Shown here: positions 1 to 8,476 of the stretch, piece after piece
Layout: each line of letters begins with the position of its first letter
Numbering within the stretch: the first letter of the stretch is position 1
Origin: Mesorhizobium sp. WSM2240
GTDB lineage: Bacteria > Pseudomonadota > Alphaproteobacteria > Rhizobiales > Rhizobiaceae
Assembly: GCF_040438645.1 (NCBI RefSeq)
Contig: NZ_CP159253.1
Coordinates: 372,001-436,000 of the forward strand
Direction: 5' to 3'
Length of the DNA: 64,000 nt
Position numbers and translations under genes: made by a program
The notes under the pieces: model-generated
What the model was told of the DNA's origin: nothing
Seen by the model: the letters and a program-made list of their open reading frames with translations, nothing else
Database searches by the model: none

Positions 1-564
1 TTTGCAAGCGGGCTGATCGCGTTCGTCGTGCTCGATTTCGCGGTCTGGCTTGAACACGTCGCCAGCCACAAGATATCGCTTCTGTGGCGCATCCACCGGA
101 TGCATCACGCCGACACCGGTTTCGATGTCACGACGGGGCTGCGGTTTCATCCGCTCGAGATCGTGCTGTCCATGGTCTGGAAGGCCGCCGTCGTGGTGGC
201 GCTCGGCCCGCCGGTGCTCGCAGTGCTGGTTTTTGAGATCATACTCAACGCCGGCGCGATGTTCAGCCACTCCAATCTGCGCATCGGATCCCGCGCGGAT
301 CGCTGGCTGCGCCGTGTCATCGTCACGCCGGACATGCACCGCGTCCATCACTCCAACGATCTGGCCGAGACGGACTCGAATTACGGTTTCAATCTCTCGT
401 TGTGGGACAGGCTGTTCAGGACCTATGTCGACCAGCCAAAAAAAGGCCATGACGGCATCGCGATAGGGCTTTCGGGCTATTCCGCGAGCGAGGCCGCGCG
501 GCTCGGGCGCTCGCTAGCCCTGCCGTTCGTTTCACGGCCGAACGCCTATATCAGAAGAAGCTGA
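1..564 (+). CDS. Sterol desaturase / fatty acid hydroxylase family protein, 5' end outside window
   Basis: Integral membrane di-iron hydroxylase family. The reading frame is open from the first base, so the true start lies upstream. The visible part carries the His clusters expected of the family: HRMHH near the start and MHRVHH about 75 residues later, between hydrophobic stretches (AFVVLDFAVWL and VVALGPPVLAVLVFEIIL). These histidines normally bind two irons for O2-dependent hydroxylation or desaturation of a lipid. The C-terminus is complete and overlaps the 3' end of the convergent binding-protein gene by 14 bases. The substrate cannot be told from sequence. Confidence 0.85.
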   Translation, partial: FASGLIAFVVLDFAVWLEHVASHKISLLWRIHRMHHADTGFDVTTGLRFHPLEIVLSMVWKAAVVVALGPPVLAVLVFEIILNAGAMFSHSNLRIGSRADRWLRRVIVTPDMHRVHHSNDLAETDSNYGFNLSLWDRLFRTYVDQPKKGHDGIAIGLSGYSASEAARLGRSLALPFVSRPNAYIRRS

Positions 565-1393
565 CCGGGAAATATCGCAGGTAAAGCTCGGCGAATACGC
601 CCTTCACCGCGATCTGATGCAGGGCTGCGTCGAAAGCGGCGGCCAGGGCCGGCTCGCCGGCTCGGGTGGCGATCGCCAGCCCCGAGCCCAGATATTCCGG
701 CGCGAGATAGGCGCCACCGGCAAACCGGCAACATCCGCCGGCTTCGTTTCCCGCCAGCCAAAAGCCGAGCCGCATGCCGTCGCCAAAGGCGGCGGCGATC
801 TCGGCGGCTTTCAGATCCTGGAGCATCCAGTCCTGCCTGGAATAGGTGACGACTTTCACGCCCGGAAAATTGGCGCGCAGCAGGCGTTCGTGCGCCGAGC
901 CGGCGATGACGCCGACACGCTTGTCCTGCAGCTTGTCGAATACCGGCTCAGACACCGCCGTCGTCTTCGGCATGACGAAGCGTGCGGGAAAACGCAGATA
1001 GGGCCGCGAAAACGCATATTTAAGCCGCGCTTCCTGCGTTATGGCGACGCCGGCTATGATCGCCTCGCCTTGCCCGCTTTGCAGCATGCCGTCCAGTTCC
1101 GCCCAGGGGACAGCCTGCATCTGGCATTTGTCGGAAATGTTGAACTCGGCGCATATGGCCCGCGCCAGGTCGATGTGGAACCCCGAAATGCGGCCCTCGC
1201 CATCCAGAAAATTGAAGGGCGGGAAATCCGTCGTGGTCAGGAACCGCAGCCTGGTCAGCCCGGACAGGTCGGGCTTCGGCAGACGCTCCTTGGCGTCCCA
1301 GAACATCGGCACCTGCGGTTCGGCCGCTTGGGCGGTGCCGCAGGCAAGGGCCGATGCGCAAAACACGGCCAGCAGGACAGCACGAAATTTCAT
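551..1393 (-). CDS. Periplasmic substrate-binding protein, ABC amino-acid family (SBP_bac_3)
   Basis: A 280-residue extracellular solute-binding protein. It begins with a Sec signal peptide ending near AQA/AEP around residue 25. The PBP2 fold is indicated by LRFLTTTDFPPFNFLD, then GFHIDLARAICAEF, and RVGVIAGSAHERLL in the second lobe. A longer open frame continues upstream, but the ATG at 1393 opens a textbook signal peptide, so I start there. No permease or ATPase gene lies next to it, so it is either an orphan subunit or a family member used in signalling. Family membership suggests a polar amino acid ligand; this is not shown directly. Confidence 0.85.
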   Translation of the reverse strand: MKFRAVLLAVFCASALACGTAQAAEPQVPMFWDAKERLPKPDLSGLTRLRFLTTTDFPPFNFLDGEGRISGFHIDLARAICAEFNISDKCQMQAVPWAELDGMLQSGQGEAIIAGVAITQEARLKYAFSRPYLRFPARFVMPKTTAVSEPVFDKLQDKRVGVIAGSAHERLLRANFPGVKVVTYSRQDWMLQDLKAAEIAAAFGDGMRLGFWLAGNEAGGCCRFAGGAYLAPEYLGSGLAIATRAGEPALAAAFDAALHQIAVKGVFAELYLRYFPVSFF

Positions 1394-1772
1394 TTTGACT
1401 CCGGGCGAGGGACGGAAGCTTGTTTCTAGCGCCGGTCGGATGCGATGCCCAGCCATCCGTCGGCGGGAGCGCTCCGGCAAGGCCGAAACTCGCTTGGGCG
1501 GCTTTATGGTTACCCAATTCCTACCCAAACCCAACAAATTTTTCTCGATGCAACCCAGGGTTAATGGCGGCAATCCGATTGCGCGCATAACATCGCTCAA
1601 TTGCAAGTGGCAACGGGGGGTTGCCGGTGGGGTGCGGTTTCTTGCAGCCGCCGCTTTCATGCGGCGGTATTCCGGTGCCTGATATCTTTCTTTTCGGCAA
1701 TGCCGGCAGGCGTTGGCCCGGATGCCGGCTGTGCCGTGAAGCGCAGTTCTCTCCATCATCGTACGGCGTGTC
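1394..1772. other. Intergenic region between divergent genes
   Basis: About 380 bases separate the divergent binding-protein and glycosyltransferase genes. It should hold both promoters, but I see no convincing -35/-10 pair. A 7-bp GC hairpin (CCGCCGC, 1648-1654, with GCGGCGG, 1661-1667, loop TTTCAT) is present without a T-run, so it is not a classic terminator. Confidence 0.5.
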
Positions 1773-3824
1773 ATGGGCATCCTAGACGTCGATTTTCCCA
1801 GACATCATTCCAGCGCGATAGGCAGCGTAGCCGTCGGTTTTTCGGATATCGATGCTCCCGCAGGCGAGGCAGGCATCAGCCTCTTTGCCGCTCTTCTCCT
1901 TCCGGAACTTGACGACCGGCAGCCCGTTCTCGACCGTGTCGGGGTACCGTTCCAGACCGCGGTGCGCATCGCATCGAGCGCCGGCTCCCATGGAACCACT
2001 TTCCTCGGCGAGTTGCTGGCTTCGGGCGTGGTCGAAGAACGAGTGCTCTATCAAGCCATCGCCCATGAACTCGGCGTGCCCTTTCAGTCGACCGTCGACA
2101 CCGATAGATTGCTCATTCGCGACGCGGATTGTCTGGCCTCGCTGCGCCGGCCCATTTCAAAGCTCTTGCTGGCGCGCATGGAAGAAAAAGCAGGCGCGAC
2201 CACGCTTCTGGTTGCGCCGGACAGGGCGAGCTTTGCCACCCTTCGCCGTCGCTGCGGCAGAAATACCGAACTGAGGCGGCGGCTCCGCATCGTAGCCCCT
2301 TCGGTGTTGCGCAAGGCCTTGCTCGAGCGCGCCGCGCCGCATCTCGCCCGAGCCGCCCTCACCGAACTGTCCGACCGCCACCCCGACTGCTCAGCGAGAA
2401 CGGTTGTCACGGGGTGGCAAGGCTATGCGCTCGGTGTGGTTTCGGTAGCGGTGCCAGTGGCGTTTATGACCTTTCCGTCCGGCACCCCGCTGGCTCTGCA
2501 TATCTGCTTCTCTCTGCTGTTTCTGGCCTGCGTCGGCCTCAGGGTCGCGGCGACCTCCTGGACCTCGCCGCCGCCGCGCCGTTATCAGGAATGCACCTCG
2601 CCCGACTGCCCGGTCTATTCGGTGCTGGTCGCGCTCTACCGCGAAGCCAATGTGGTTCCCGATCTTCTCCTGGCGCTGAGCCGGCTGCAATGGCCGCGCA
2701 GCAAACTCGAGATAAAGCTGGTCTGCGAAGCCGATGACCTTGAGACGATCGAGGCGATCAATGCCCACCCGCTGAGGTCCTATGTCGAAGTGGTGGCGGT
2801 GCCTCCCTGCCAGCCACGCACCAAGCCGAAAGCCTTGGACTACGCGCTGCCGCTGGTCTCGGGAGAGTTCGTGGTGCTTTACGATGCAGAGGATCGTCCG
2901 CATCCGCAGCAACTGATGGAAGCCTGGCAGAGATTTCGCGCCAGCGGTCCTGAACTGGCCTGCCTGCAGGCTTCGCTCGAAATATCGAACCGCACCGAAA
3001 CCATGGTTTCGCGCATGTTCGCCTTTGAATATGTAGCGCTTTTCCGCCGCCTGTTGCCGTGGCTTGCGGCGAAAGGCGTGGTGTTTCCGCTCGGCGGCAC
3101 GTCCAACCATTTCCGCGCCGCCGCGCTTGCCGACGTCGGCGGCTGGGATCCCTACAATGTGACCGAGGACGCCGATCTCGGGCTTCGCCTCGCCCGCTTC
3201 GGCTACCGCGCCGAGACGATTTCGTGCCCGACCCTCGAAGATGGGCCTGAGGATTTCAAGACCTGGCGGCCGCAGCGCACGCGCTGGTTCAAGGGTTGGA
3301 TGCAGACCTGGCTGGTCCATATGCGCAACCCGCGTCGTTTGGCCGGTGAACTCGATCCCAAATCCTTCTGGGCCGGGCAGATATTGTTTGCCGGAATGGT
3401 TGCGTCCGCGCTCGCCCATCCGATCCTGCTGGTCACGCTGGCATGGCTGACGATGAATATTGCGGCGGGCGTCACGCTGAGCACCTGGCAATCCAGCATG
3501 CTCTGGATCGATTCCGTTAACATCGCGCTTGGATACGCTTCTTTCATGGCGCTCGGATCAATGGGCCTTGAGCGCCATGAAAAAGACGGGCTGTGGAAGG
3601 TCTATCTGTTCACGCCCGTTTACTGGGCAATGCTTTCGATCGCCGCCTGGTGGGCTCTTTTCCAGCTCTTTCGCCGGCCGCACCATTGGGACAAGACGCC
3701 CCATCGCAGCGCCCGCCCCAGGATCGTCGTGAGGGGCGAGGCGCATTCGCTGGCGTTGGCGCATGGCCGACCCGCAAGCGGCCCAGCCAGAATTCCTAAG
3801 CCGGCGCGACCATCGCCCAGGTGA
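1773..3824 (+). CDS. Membrane family 2 glycosyltransferase with N-terminal MshEN-like domain
   Basis: A 683-residue processive-type glycosyltransferase. Residues about 70-110 (LGELLASGVVEERVLYQAI) resemble the MshEN/GspE N-terminal domain, known in other proteins as a nucleotide or cyclic-di-GMP binding module. Two membrane helices follow near 215-265. The GT-A domain runs from about 285 to 510 with a DAED acid pair near residue 371, TED near 463 (VTEDADLGLRL) and QRTRW near 500, the signature of cellulose-synthase-like inverting enzymes. More membrane helices fill the C-terminus. No BcsB or other partner is adjacent. The start has little Shine-Dalgarno support. The polymer made is unknown. 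Confidence 0.85.
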   Translation: MGILDVDFPRHHSSAIGSVAVGFSDIDAPAGEAGISLFAALLLPELDDRQPVLDRVGVPFQTAVRIASSAGSHGTTFLGELLASGVVEERVLYQAIAHELGVPFQSTVDTDRLLIRDADCLASLRRPISKLLLARMEEKAGATTLLVAPDRASFATLRRRCGRNTELRRRLRIVAPSVLRKALLERAAPHLARAALTELSDRHPDCSARTVVTGWQGYALGVVSVAVPVAFMTFPSGTPLALHICFSLLFLACVGLRVAATSWTSPPPRRYQECTSPDCPVYSVLVALYREANVVPDLLLALSRLQWPRSKLEIKLVCEADDLETIEAINAHPLRSYVEVVAVPPCQPRTKPKALDYALPLVSGEFVVLYDAEDRPHPQQLMEAWQRFRASGPELACLQASLEISNRTETMVSRMFAFEYVALFRRLLPWLAAKGVVFPLGGTSNHFRAAALADVGGWDPYNVTEDADLGLRLARFGYRAETISCPTLEDGPEDFKTWRPQRTRWFKGWMQTWLVHMRNPRRLAGELDPKSFWAGQILFAGMVASALAHPILLVTLAWLTMNIAAGVTLSTWQSSMLWIDSVNIALGYASFMALGSMGLERHEKDGLWKVYLFTPVYWAMLSIAAWWALFQLFRRPHHWDKTPHRSARPRIVVRGEAHSLALAHGRPASGPARIPKPARPSPR

Positions 3825-4225
3825 CGCCGAACGGATCGCGAAGCTGCCCGTAGCGATCGCCCCAGAACATAAGCTGCACAGGCATCGTGACCTCAGCGCC
3901 CGCCTTCACCGCGCGATCGAACCATGCATCGATATCGTCGACCATCAGGTGCATCGTGAAGCCCTGCGATTCCTTCAACGGGTGGCCGTATTCCGGATAG
4001 GCGTCGCAGAGCATGACCGAGCTGCCGTTGATGTAGAGAGGAGATGCATAGTGCGGCCCTGCTCGTCGACCGGGTGCCTGCCCACCTCCCTGGCGCCGAA
4101 GGCGCGTTCATAGAACTCTGCGGCCTTGGTGGCGCCGTCCACGGTGAGGTAAGCCACGACGCCGCCAAGGACGCCCGGATTTCCTGCACTTCAGAGGTTG
4201 CGGCTGCTGCTGATGTGGTCGCCAT
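3796..4225 (-). pseudogene. VOC (glyoxalase/PhnB-like) family protein, two frameshifts
   Basis: Three consecutive reading frames together spell one normal VOC protein of about 143 residues. The first frame begins MATTSAAAATSEVQE after a good AGGAG site. The second contains GVLGGVVAYLTVDGATKAA and ends at GRTMHL. The third carries YINGSSVMLCDAYPEYGH through to FGVTWAMVAPA. Restoring one A in the run near 4180 (GAAAAT read as GAAAT) and one A near 4042 (a CAT codon) would rejoin the frames. Intact homologues are typically small dimeric metalloproteins of unclear substrate, often beside YciI proteins and ECF sigma factors. The gene has its own ECF-type promoter. Either it is a very recent pseudogene or the consensus has two base-call errors. 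Confidence 0.85.
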
Positions 4226-4276
4226 GTCTTTGCTCCTGTTCTCATGAAGCCCTGCGGTTGTGGCGGGCTGTTCCCA

Positions 4277-4304
4277 GGACGAACGGGAGAGCGGCGAACC
4301 GACA
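4277..4304 (-). promoter_or_regulatory. ECF-type promoter of the VOC gene
   Basis: Read on the minus strand: TGTCGG, 11 bases, then CCCGTTCGTCC. Motif and spacing are identical to those in front of the YciI-sigma operon (5992-6019). An A-tract lies about 12 bases upstream (4316-4321). TGTCG at -35 with CGTC at -10 fits what is described for ECF42 sigma factors. It lies 51 bases before the ATG at 4225. Confidence 0.7.
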
Positions 4305-4328
4305 ACGCGCCGAAATTTTTTGCGCGGT

Positions 4329-5609
4329 TCAGACGCCGGATTTAACGCTCGTGGCGTCGGCCGCGCTGTTGTCCTTCATCAGGCGATCGAGATGCATCCT
4401 GATGTGGGCGGCCTCCGCCGCGGTATTGGCCTTCGCGATCGCCTGGCCGAAGGCCTCGCGGGCCTCGTCGGCGCGGCCGAGTTGCATGAGCAGCGCGCCT
4501 TTCACGCCGAAGAAATGGAAATAGCCCGAAAGCCTCGGCGCGAGCGGCTCGATCATCTCCAGCGCCGCCGCCGGCCCGCGCACCTTGGCGACGGCGACGG
4601 CGCGGTTGAGCGTCACCACCGGCGACGGCTGCAATTCCTCGAGCGCGGTATAGAGTAGGTCGATCTGCGCCCAGTCCGTGTCCTCGGGACGGGCGGCCCG
4701 GGCATGCAGCGCCGCTATCGCCGCCTGAATTTGATAGGGGCCGCGCCGCCGGTGGCGTATCGCCTTGTCGATCAGCGCCAGGCCCTCGGCGATCAGCTTG
4801 CGGTTCCACAGCCCGCGATCCTGGTCTTCGAGCAGCACGACCGCACCCGACGCGTCGAAGCGGGTCGGGGTGCGCGAATGCTGCAGCAGCAGGAGCGCGG
4901 TCAGCCCCATGATCTCCGGCTCGGTCTGGAACAGGCGCAGCAGCAATCTTGCGAGCCGGATCGCCTCGTCGCAGAGCGGCGCGCGCATTGGAGCGGAATC
5001 GCCGCTGGCCGAGTAACCCTCGTTGAAGACCAGGTAGATCATGGCCGACACCGCCGCCAGCCGCTCGGCCCGTTCCGGCGCGCCAGGCGTCTCGAAGGGA
5101 ACATCGGCCTGCGCGATGCGGGCCTTGGCACGGGTGATGCGTTGCTCCATTGCGCTTTCGCCGACCAGGAAGGCGCGCGCGATCTGCTTGACCGAAAGGC
5201 CCGAGACGATACGCAGCGCCAGCGCGATCTGCTGCGTCTGCGGCAGCTCGGGATGGCAGCAGATGAACAGGAGGCGCAGCACGTCGTCGCGGTAATCCGA
5301 GCCGTCGAGCCGCTCCGCCAGGTCGCTCTCCGCGTCGTTGAGGTCCGAAACCAGCTCCTCGGCGGGCAGCGGTTCCTGCTTGCTCCGCCGCCTGACGGAA
5401 TCGATCGCGGCGTTGCGCCCGACGAAGATCAGCCAGGCGGTGGGATCGCGGGGCGGGCCGTTCTTGGGCCAGGCTTTCAGCGCCCGCAGACACGCTTCCT
5501 GAAAAGCCTCTTCGGCAGTGTCGAGGTCACGAAAATAGCGCAGAAGCGCGCCGATCGCCTGCGGGCGGGCGGCGGTCAGCGCCGCGTTTATCCAGACCAT
5601 GTCGCTCAC
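4329..5609 (-). CDS. ECF42-type RNA polymerase sigma factor with C-terminal TPR-like domain
   Basis: A 426-residue extracytoplasmic-function sigma factor. Region sigma-2 lies near residues 20-85 (AEEAFQEACLRALKAWP, then DPTAWLIFVGRNAAIDSVRRR). Region sigma-4 lies near 125-180 (LALRIVSGLSVKQIARAFL). The remaining 230 residues form the helical extension typical of the DUF6596/ECF42 group (MIYLVFNEGYSASGD, LYTALEELQPSPVVTLNRAVAVA). ECF42 factors have no anti-sigma gene and sit beside YciI/DGPF proteins, as here: the start overlaps the YciI stop by four bases. The same promoter motif precedes the operon and the downstream VOC gene, which implies self-activation. Confidence 0.92.
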   Translation of the reverse strand: MSDMVWINAALTAARPQAIGALLRYFRDLDTAEEAFQEACLRALKAWPKNGPPRDPTAWLIFVGRNAAIDSVRRRSKQEPLPAEELVSDLNDAESDLAERLDGSDYRDDVLRLLFICCHPELPQTQQIALALRIVSGLSVKQIARAFLVGESAMEQRITRAKARIAQADVPFETPGAPERAERLAAVSAMIYLVFNEGYSASGDSAPMRAPLCDEAIRLARLLLRLFQTEPEIMGLTALLLLQHSRTPTRFDASGAVVLLEDQDRGLWNRKLIAEGLALIDKAIRHRRRGPYQIQAAIAALHARAARPEDTDWAQIDLLYTALEELQPSPVVTLNRAVAVAKVRGPAAALEMIEPLAPRLSGYFHFFGVKGALLMQLGRADEAREAFGQAIAKANTAAEAAHIRMHLDRLMKDNSAADATSVKSGV

Positions 5610-5971
5610 GTAACCCCGCTTCCTGGAAGGAAAAGGGAAATCGGACGCAGCTCATAGGCACCGCCGGGATTGGCGCGCGCCAGATCGCGGGCCACCTCCA
5701 GCCCGGCCTCAAGTCCCTCGACGTCGACGACATAGAAGCCGAGCAACTGCTCCTTGGTCTCGGCATAGGGCCCGTCGATCACCAGATCCTGGTTTTTGAC
5801 CAGCGTTGTAGCCGCAGTGGTGGGCAGCAGGCGCAGCGACGGACCGAGCCGCTTTTCCTTCAGCAGCTTCTGATGGACCACATCGAGCTTGGCCATCACC
5901 GCGTCATCCTCCTCCTTGGTCCAGGAGCAGACGACATCTTCGGAGTTGTAGCAGAGGATCGCGTACAGCAT
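5606..5971 (-). CDS. YciI family (DGPF domain) protein
   Basis: A 121-residue YCII/DGPF-type ferredoxin-fold protein beginning MLYAILCYNSED. The conserved IDGPYAETKEQLLGFYVVDV segment is present and resembles the DGPFAE(T/S)KE motif that names the family. Family members are small dimers, and biochemical function is known for only a few. The ATG at 5971 follows AGGAAAATC, a good ribosome site; an upstream in-frame start would lie inside the promoter. First gene of a two-gene operon with the ECF42 sigma factor (4-base overlap). Confidence 0.92.
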   Translation of the reverse strand: MLYAILCYNSEDVVCSWTKEEDDAVMAKLDVVHQKLLKEKRLGPSLRLLPTTAATTLVKNQDLVIDGPYAETKEQLLGFYVVDVEGLEAGLEVARDLARANPGGAYELRPISLFLPGSGVT

Positions 5972-5991
5972 GATTTTCCTTCCTGTCTCAA

Positions 5992-6019
5992 GGACGAACG
6001 GGATCATTCGATCCCGACA
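5992..6019 (-). promoter_or_regulatory. ECF-type promoter of the yciI-sigma operon
   Basis: Minus strand TGTCGG-N11-CCCGTTCGTCC, ending 20 bases before the yciI ATG. It matches the VOC promoter at 4277-4304 in every motif base and in spacer length. A T-run at 6030-6035 (A-tract on the minus strand) lies at nearly the same distance upstream in both, and may act as an UP element. Confidence 0.7.
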
Positions 6020-6043
6020 TAGTGGCGGATTTTTTCTCCGGAT

Positions 6044-6970
6044 TTAACTCTTCAGGAAACCCGGTCCCTCGCCGATAATTTTCGGGTCGGGCTTGCCGAT
6101 GGCCGAGAGGTCGCGGCCGGAGTAGGGCAGGCTGGCCAGCACCCGGCGGATGGCGGCGATGCGCGCACGCCTCTTGTCGTTCGAGCGTACGACGATCCAG
6201 GGCGCGTGGGACGTGTGGGTCCGCTCCAACATCAGATCGCGCATCTCGCCGTAGGCGTCCCACTTCGTCATGCCGGCAACGTCCATTGGTGAGAATTTCC
6301 AGCAGGTCAGCGGGCTATGGCGGCGGTCGTGAAAGCGTTTCAGCTGCATCTCGCGGCCGAGATCGAGCCAGAACTTGAAGAGATGGATGTCCTCATTGAC
6401 GATCATGTGCTCGAAGCGCGGCGTCTCCTCCAGGAAATGCGCGTGCTGCTCGGGCGTGCAGAAGCCCATGACCGGCTCGACGCCGGCGCGATTGTACCAG
6501 GAGCGGTCGAAGGTCACCAATTCGCCCGCCGTCGGAAACTGCGCGATGTAGCGCTGAAAGTACCATTGGCCCCGTTCGGTCTCGGTAGGCTTGGGCAGCG
6601 CAACGTTGCGGGCGTTGCGCGGATTCATGTATTCGCGGATCGCTTTGATCACGCCGCCCTTGCCGGCCGCATCGCGGCCTTCCAGCAGGATGAGCACGCG
6701 CTTGCCGTTCGCTTGCATCCAGGATTGTAGCTTCACCAGTTCGATCTGCAGGCGGTCCAGAGTTTTCTCATATTCCTTGCGCGGCATCTTTTCGTCGTAT
6801 GGGTAGCCGCCGGAGCTCAGGGTCCGCTTTTTCAGCCAGTCGGGAAGCTCGGGATTGTCGATGTCGAACGTCCGTTCTTCGTCGCCGGCCTTGAGCTTCA
6901 GGAGCGGCGGCGCGTTCGCCGGTTCGACCGACGGGGACTGTTCAATCTTGCGGGCATTGCCATTTTTCAT
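6044..6970 (-). CDS. ppk2: Polyphosphate kinase 2 family protein
   Basis: A 308-residue PPK2-type kinase that transfers phosphate between polyphosphate and nucleotides. Visible features are Walker [10 protein letters not shown] near residue 99, the [18 protein letters not shown] segment with the catalytic Asp and Arg pair, the lid-like [17 protein letters not shown] region, and a C-terminal SNDKRRARI. Length suits a single-domain class I PPK2. The ATG at 6970 is preferred over a GTG six bases upstream because AGGAAGG lies seven bases before it. It is divergent from phoR across a Pho-box-like sequence, suggesting joint phosphate control. Confidence 0.93.
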   Translation of the reverse strand: MKNGNARKIEQSPSVEPANAPPLLKLKAGDEERTFDIDNPELPDWLKKRTLSSGGYPYDEKMPRKEYEKTLDRLQIELVKLQSWMQANGKRVLILLEGRDAAGKGGVIKAIREYMNPRNARNVALPKPTETERGQWYFQRYIAQFPTAGELVTFDRSWYNRAGVEPVMGFCTPEQHAHFLEETPRFEHMIVNEDIHLFKFWLDLGREMQLKRFHDRRHSPLTCWKFSPMDVAGMTKWDAYGEMRDLMLERTHTSHAPWIVVRSNDKRRARIAAIRRVLASLPYSGRDLSAIGKPDPKIIGEGPGFLKS

Positions 6971-7008
6971 CGCCACACCTTCCTCGTTGCGCGGCGCATG
7001 CTATTGGG

Positions 7009-7026
7009 TGGTCATTGGCCGGTCAA
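7009..7026 (+). promoter_or_regulatory. Candidate Pho box between ppk2 and phoR
   Basis: TGGTCAT-TGGC-CGGTCAA: two 7-base half-sites spaced by four bases, the layout of PhoB sites (consensus CTGTCAT-N4-CTGTCAT), with five of seven bases matching in each half. It lies 27 bases before the phoR ATG, in the divergent gap with ppk2. Confidence 0.45.
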
Positions 7027-7053
7027 ACGGCTGGCGGTGCTCGGGAATTGCGG

Positions 7054-8331
7054 ATGACCGAAGCGAAAAGGGAACGTCAGGGGCGACGATGGGGGTGTCT
7101 CGTCGCCGGCAGGCTCAGCCAGAACCGGTGGATGCTTGCCGCCAGCATCCTTGCCGTGCTGGCGGTCTACACCATCGCCGAGGAATCGACATTCTTCGTC
7201 CTCGTCTGTATCGCGGCGCTATTCGTGGCGGCTGCGGTGGCGCCACGACGCACAGGCCGCCAGCGGCGCGCAGAAGCGGCAGCAGTCGGCGAGCGGTCGG
7301 CGCTGGAGAGGCTGTCTGGCGAAAACCTGGCGGCGGCGGTGGCCGATCCGCTGATCCTGTTCGACGGTGCGGGCACGGTCGTCCACGCCAACGATGCGGC
7401 GCTCGCCGCCTTCGCCGCAGTCGGCCCGGGAATTTCGCTGCAGTTGAAATTCCGCGCGCCCGAAATGCAGGAGCTGATCGCCGCGACACTTGCCGGCAAC
7501 GGTTCGCCGCAGGTTGCCGACTATGTCGAGCGCGTTCCGATCGAGCGCGTCTACCGCGTCACCGGCTCGGCGATCGGCAGGGGTACAGGTCTTTACGTGC
7601 TGGTGTTCAAGGACCAGAGCGAGGCCCGCCGCATCGACCGCATGCGCGCCGATTTCATCGCCAACGCCAGCCATGAACTGCGCACGCCGCTCGCTTCGAT
7701 CGCCGGCTTCGTAGAGACCCTGCGCGGCCCCGCCAGGAACGACGCCTCGGCGCGAGACCATTTTCTCCAGATCATGCAGAACCAGACCTCGCGGATGGCA
7801 CGGCTGATCGACGACCTGCTGTCGCTGTCGCGGCTGGAGATGAAGCCCTACCTGAAACCCGGAGCCAAGATTGATTTGCGCGCTGTCGTGCAGAGCGTGG
7901 TTGATTCACTCAATCCGCTCGCAGCGGAATCGGGCGTCGGGATCGAGACCGATATGCCGGACCATGCAGTCGAGGTGCCGGGCGACCGGGACGAACTGTT
8001 CCAGGTATTCGAGAACCTTCTCGAAAACGCCTGCAAATACGGCCAGTCCGGGGGGCGCATCACCGTGTCGATGGAAGATGTCGAGACGGGACCACAGCGG
8101 GAAGTCGCCGTCACCATCCGTGACTTCGGACCGGGGATTCCCGAGGAGCACATCCCCCGTATCACCGAGCGCTTCTACCGGGTCGATGTCGAGACAAGCC
8201 GTGCGCAAAAGGGCACGGGTCTGGGCCTATCGATCGTCAAGCACATCCTGACCCGCCACAATGGCCGTCTGTCGATTAAGTCCAAGGTCGGGGAGGGCGC
8301 GGCCTTTACGGTGCATCTGCCGGCCGGCTGA
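7054..8331 (+). CDS. phoR: Phosphate regulon sensor histidine kinase PhoR
   Basis: A 425-residue membrane histidine kinase. Two N-terminal helices (WMLAASILAVLAVYTI and FVLVCIAALFVAAAVA) are followed by a PAS-like domain (VADPLILFDGAGTVVHAND). The HisKA dimer domain carries FIANASHELRTPLASIAGF, with phospho-acceptor His near residue 207. The ATPase domain has N-box ENLLENACKYG, G1 IRDFGPGIP, and G2 GTGLGLSIVKHIL. The ATG at 7054 is preferred to an upstream TTG that would overlap the candidate Pho box. In related genomes pstSCAB normally lies between phoR and phoU; here phoU follows after 145 bases. Confidence 0.9.
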   Translation: MTEAKRERQGRRWGCLVAGRLSQNRWMLAASILAVLAVYTIAEESTFFVLVCIAALFVAAAVAPRRTGRQRRAEAAAVGERSALERLSGENLAAAVADPLILFDGAGTVVHANDAALAAFAAVGPGISLQLKFRAPEMQELIAATLAGNGSPQVADYVERVPIERVYRVTGSAIGRGTGLYVLVFKDQSEARRIDRMRADFIANASHELRTPLASIAGFVETLRGPARNDASARDHFLQIMQNQTSRMARLIDDLLSLSRLEMKPYLKPGAKIDLRAVVQSVVDSLNPLAAESGVGIETDMPDHAVEVPGDRDELFQVFENLLENACKYGQSGGRITVSMEDVETGPQREVAVTIRDFGPGIPEEHIPRITERFYRVDVETSRAQKGTGLGLSIVKHILTRHNGRLSIKSKVGEGAAFTVHLPAG

Positions 8332-8476
8332 AAACCCAGGCAGGCTTTGCCGCGGGTGCATTTGGTCTGCCCGGCCCGCCCAGGCTAATGGCGGTTTCTT
8401 TTTTTCGTCATCCGGTTAGCGTATCGGTCGGGATTCAGGGCGGCGATTCACGCCCGGCGGAAAAGCGGTATCGACC

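Noticed and set aside
2391..3491. 366-codon minus-strand frame opposite the glycosyltransferase
   Set aside because: Shadow of a GC-rich gene with intact catalytic motifs on the plus strand.
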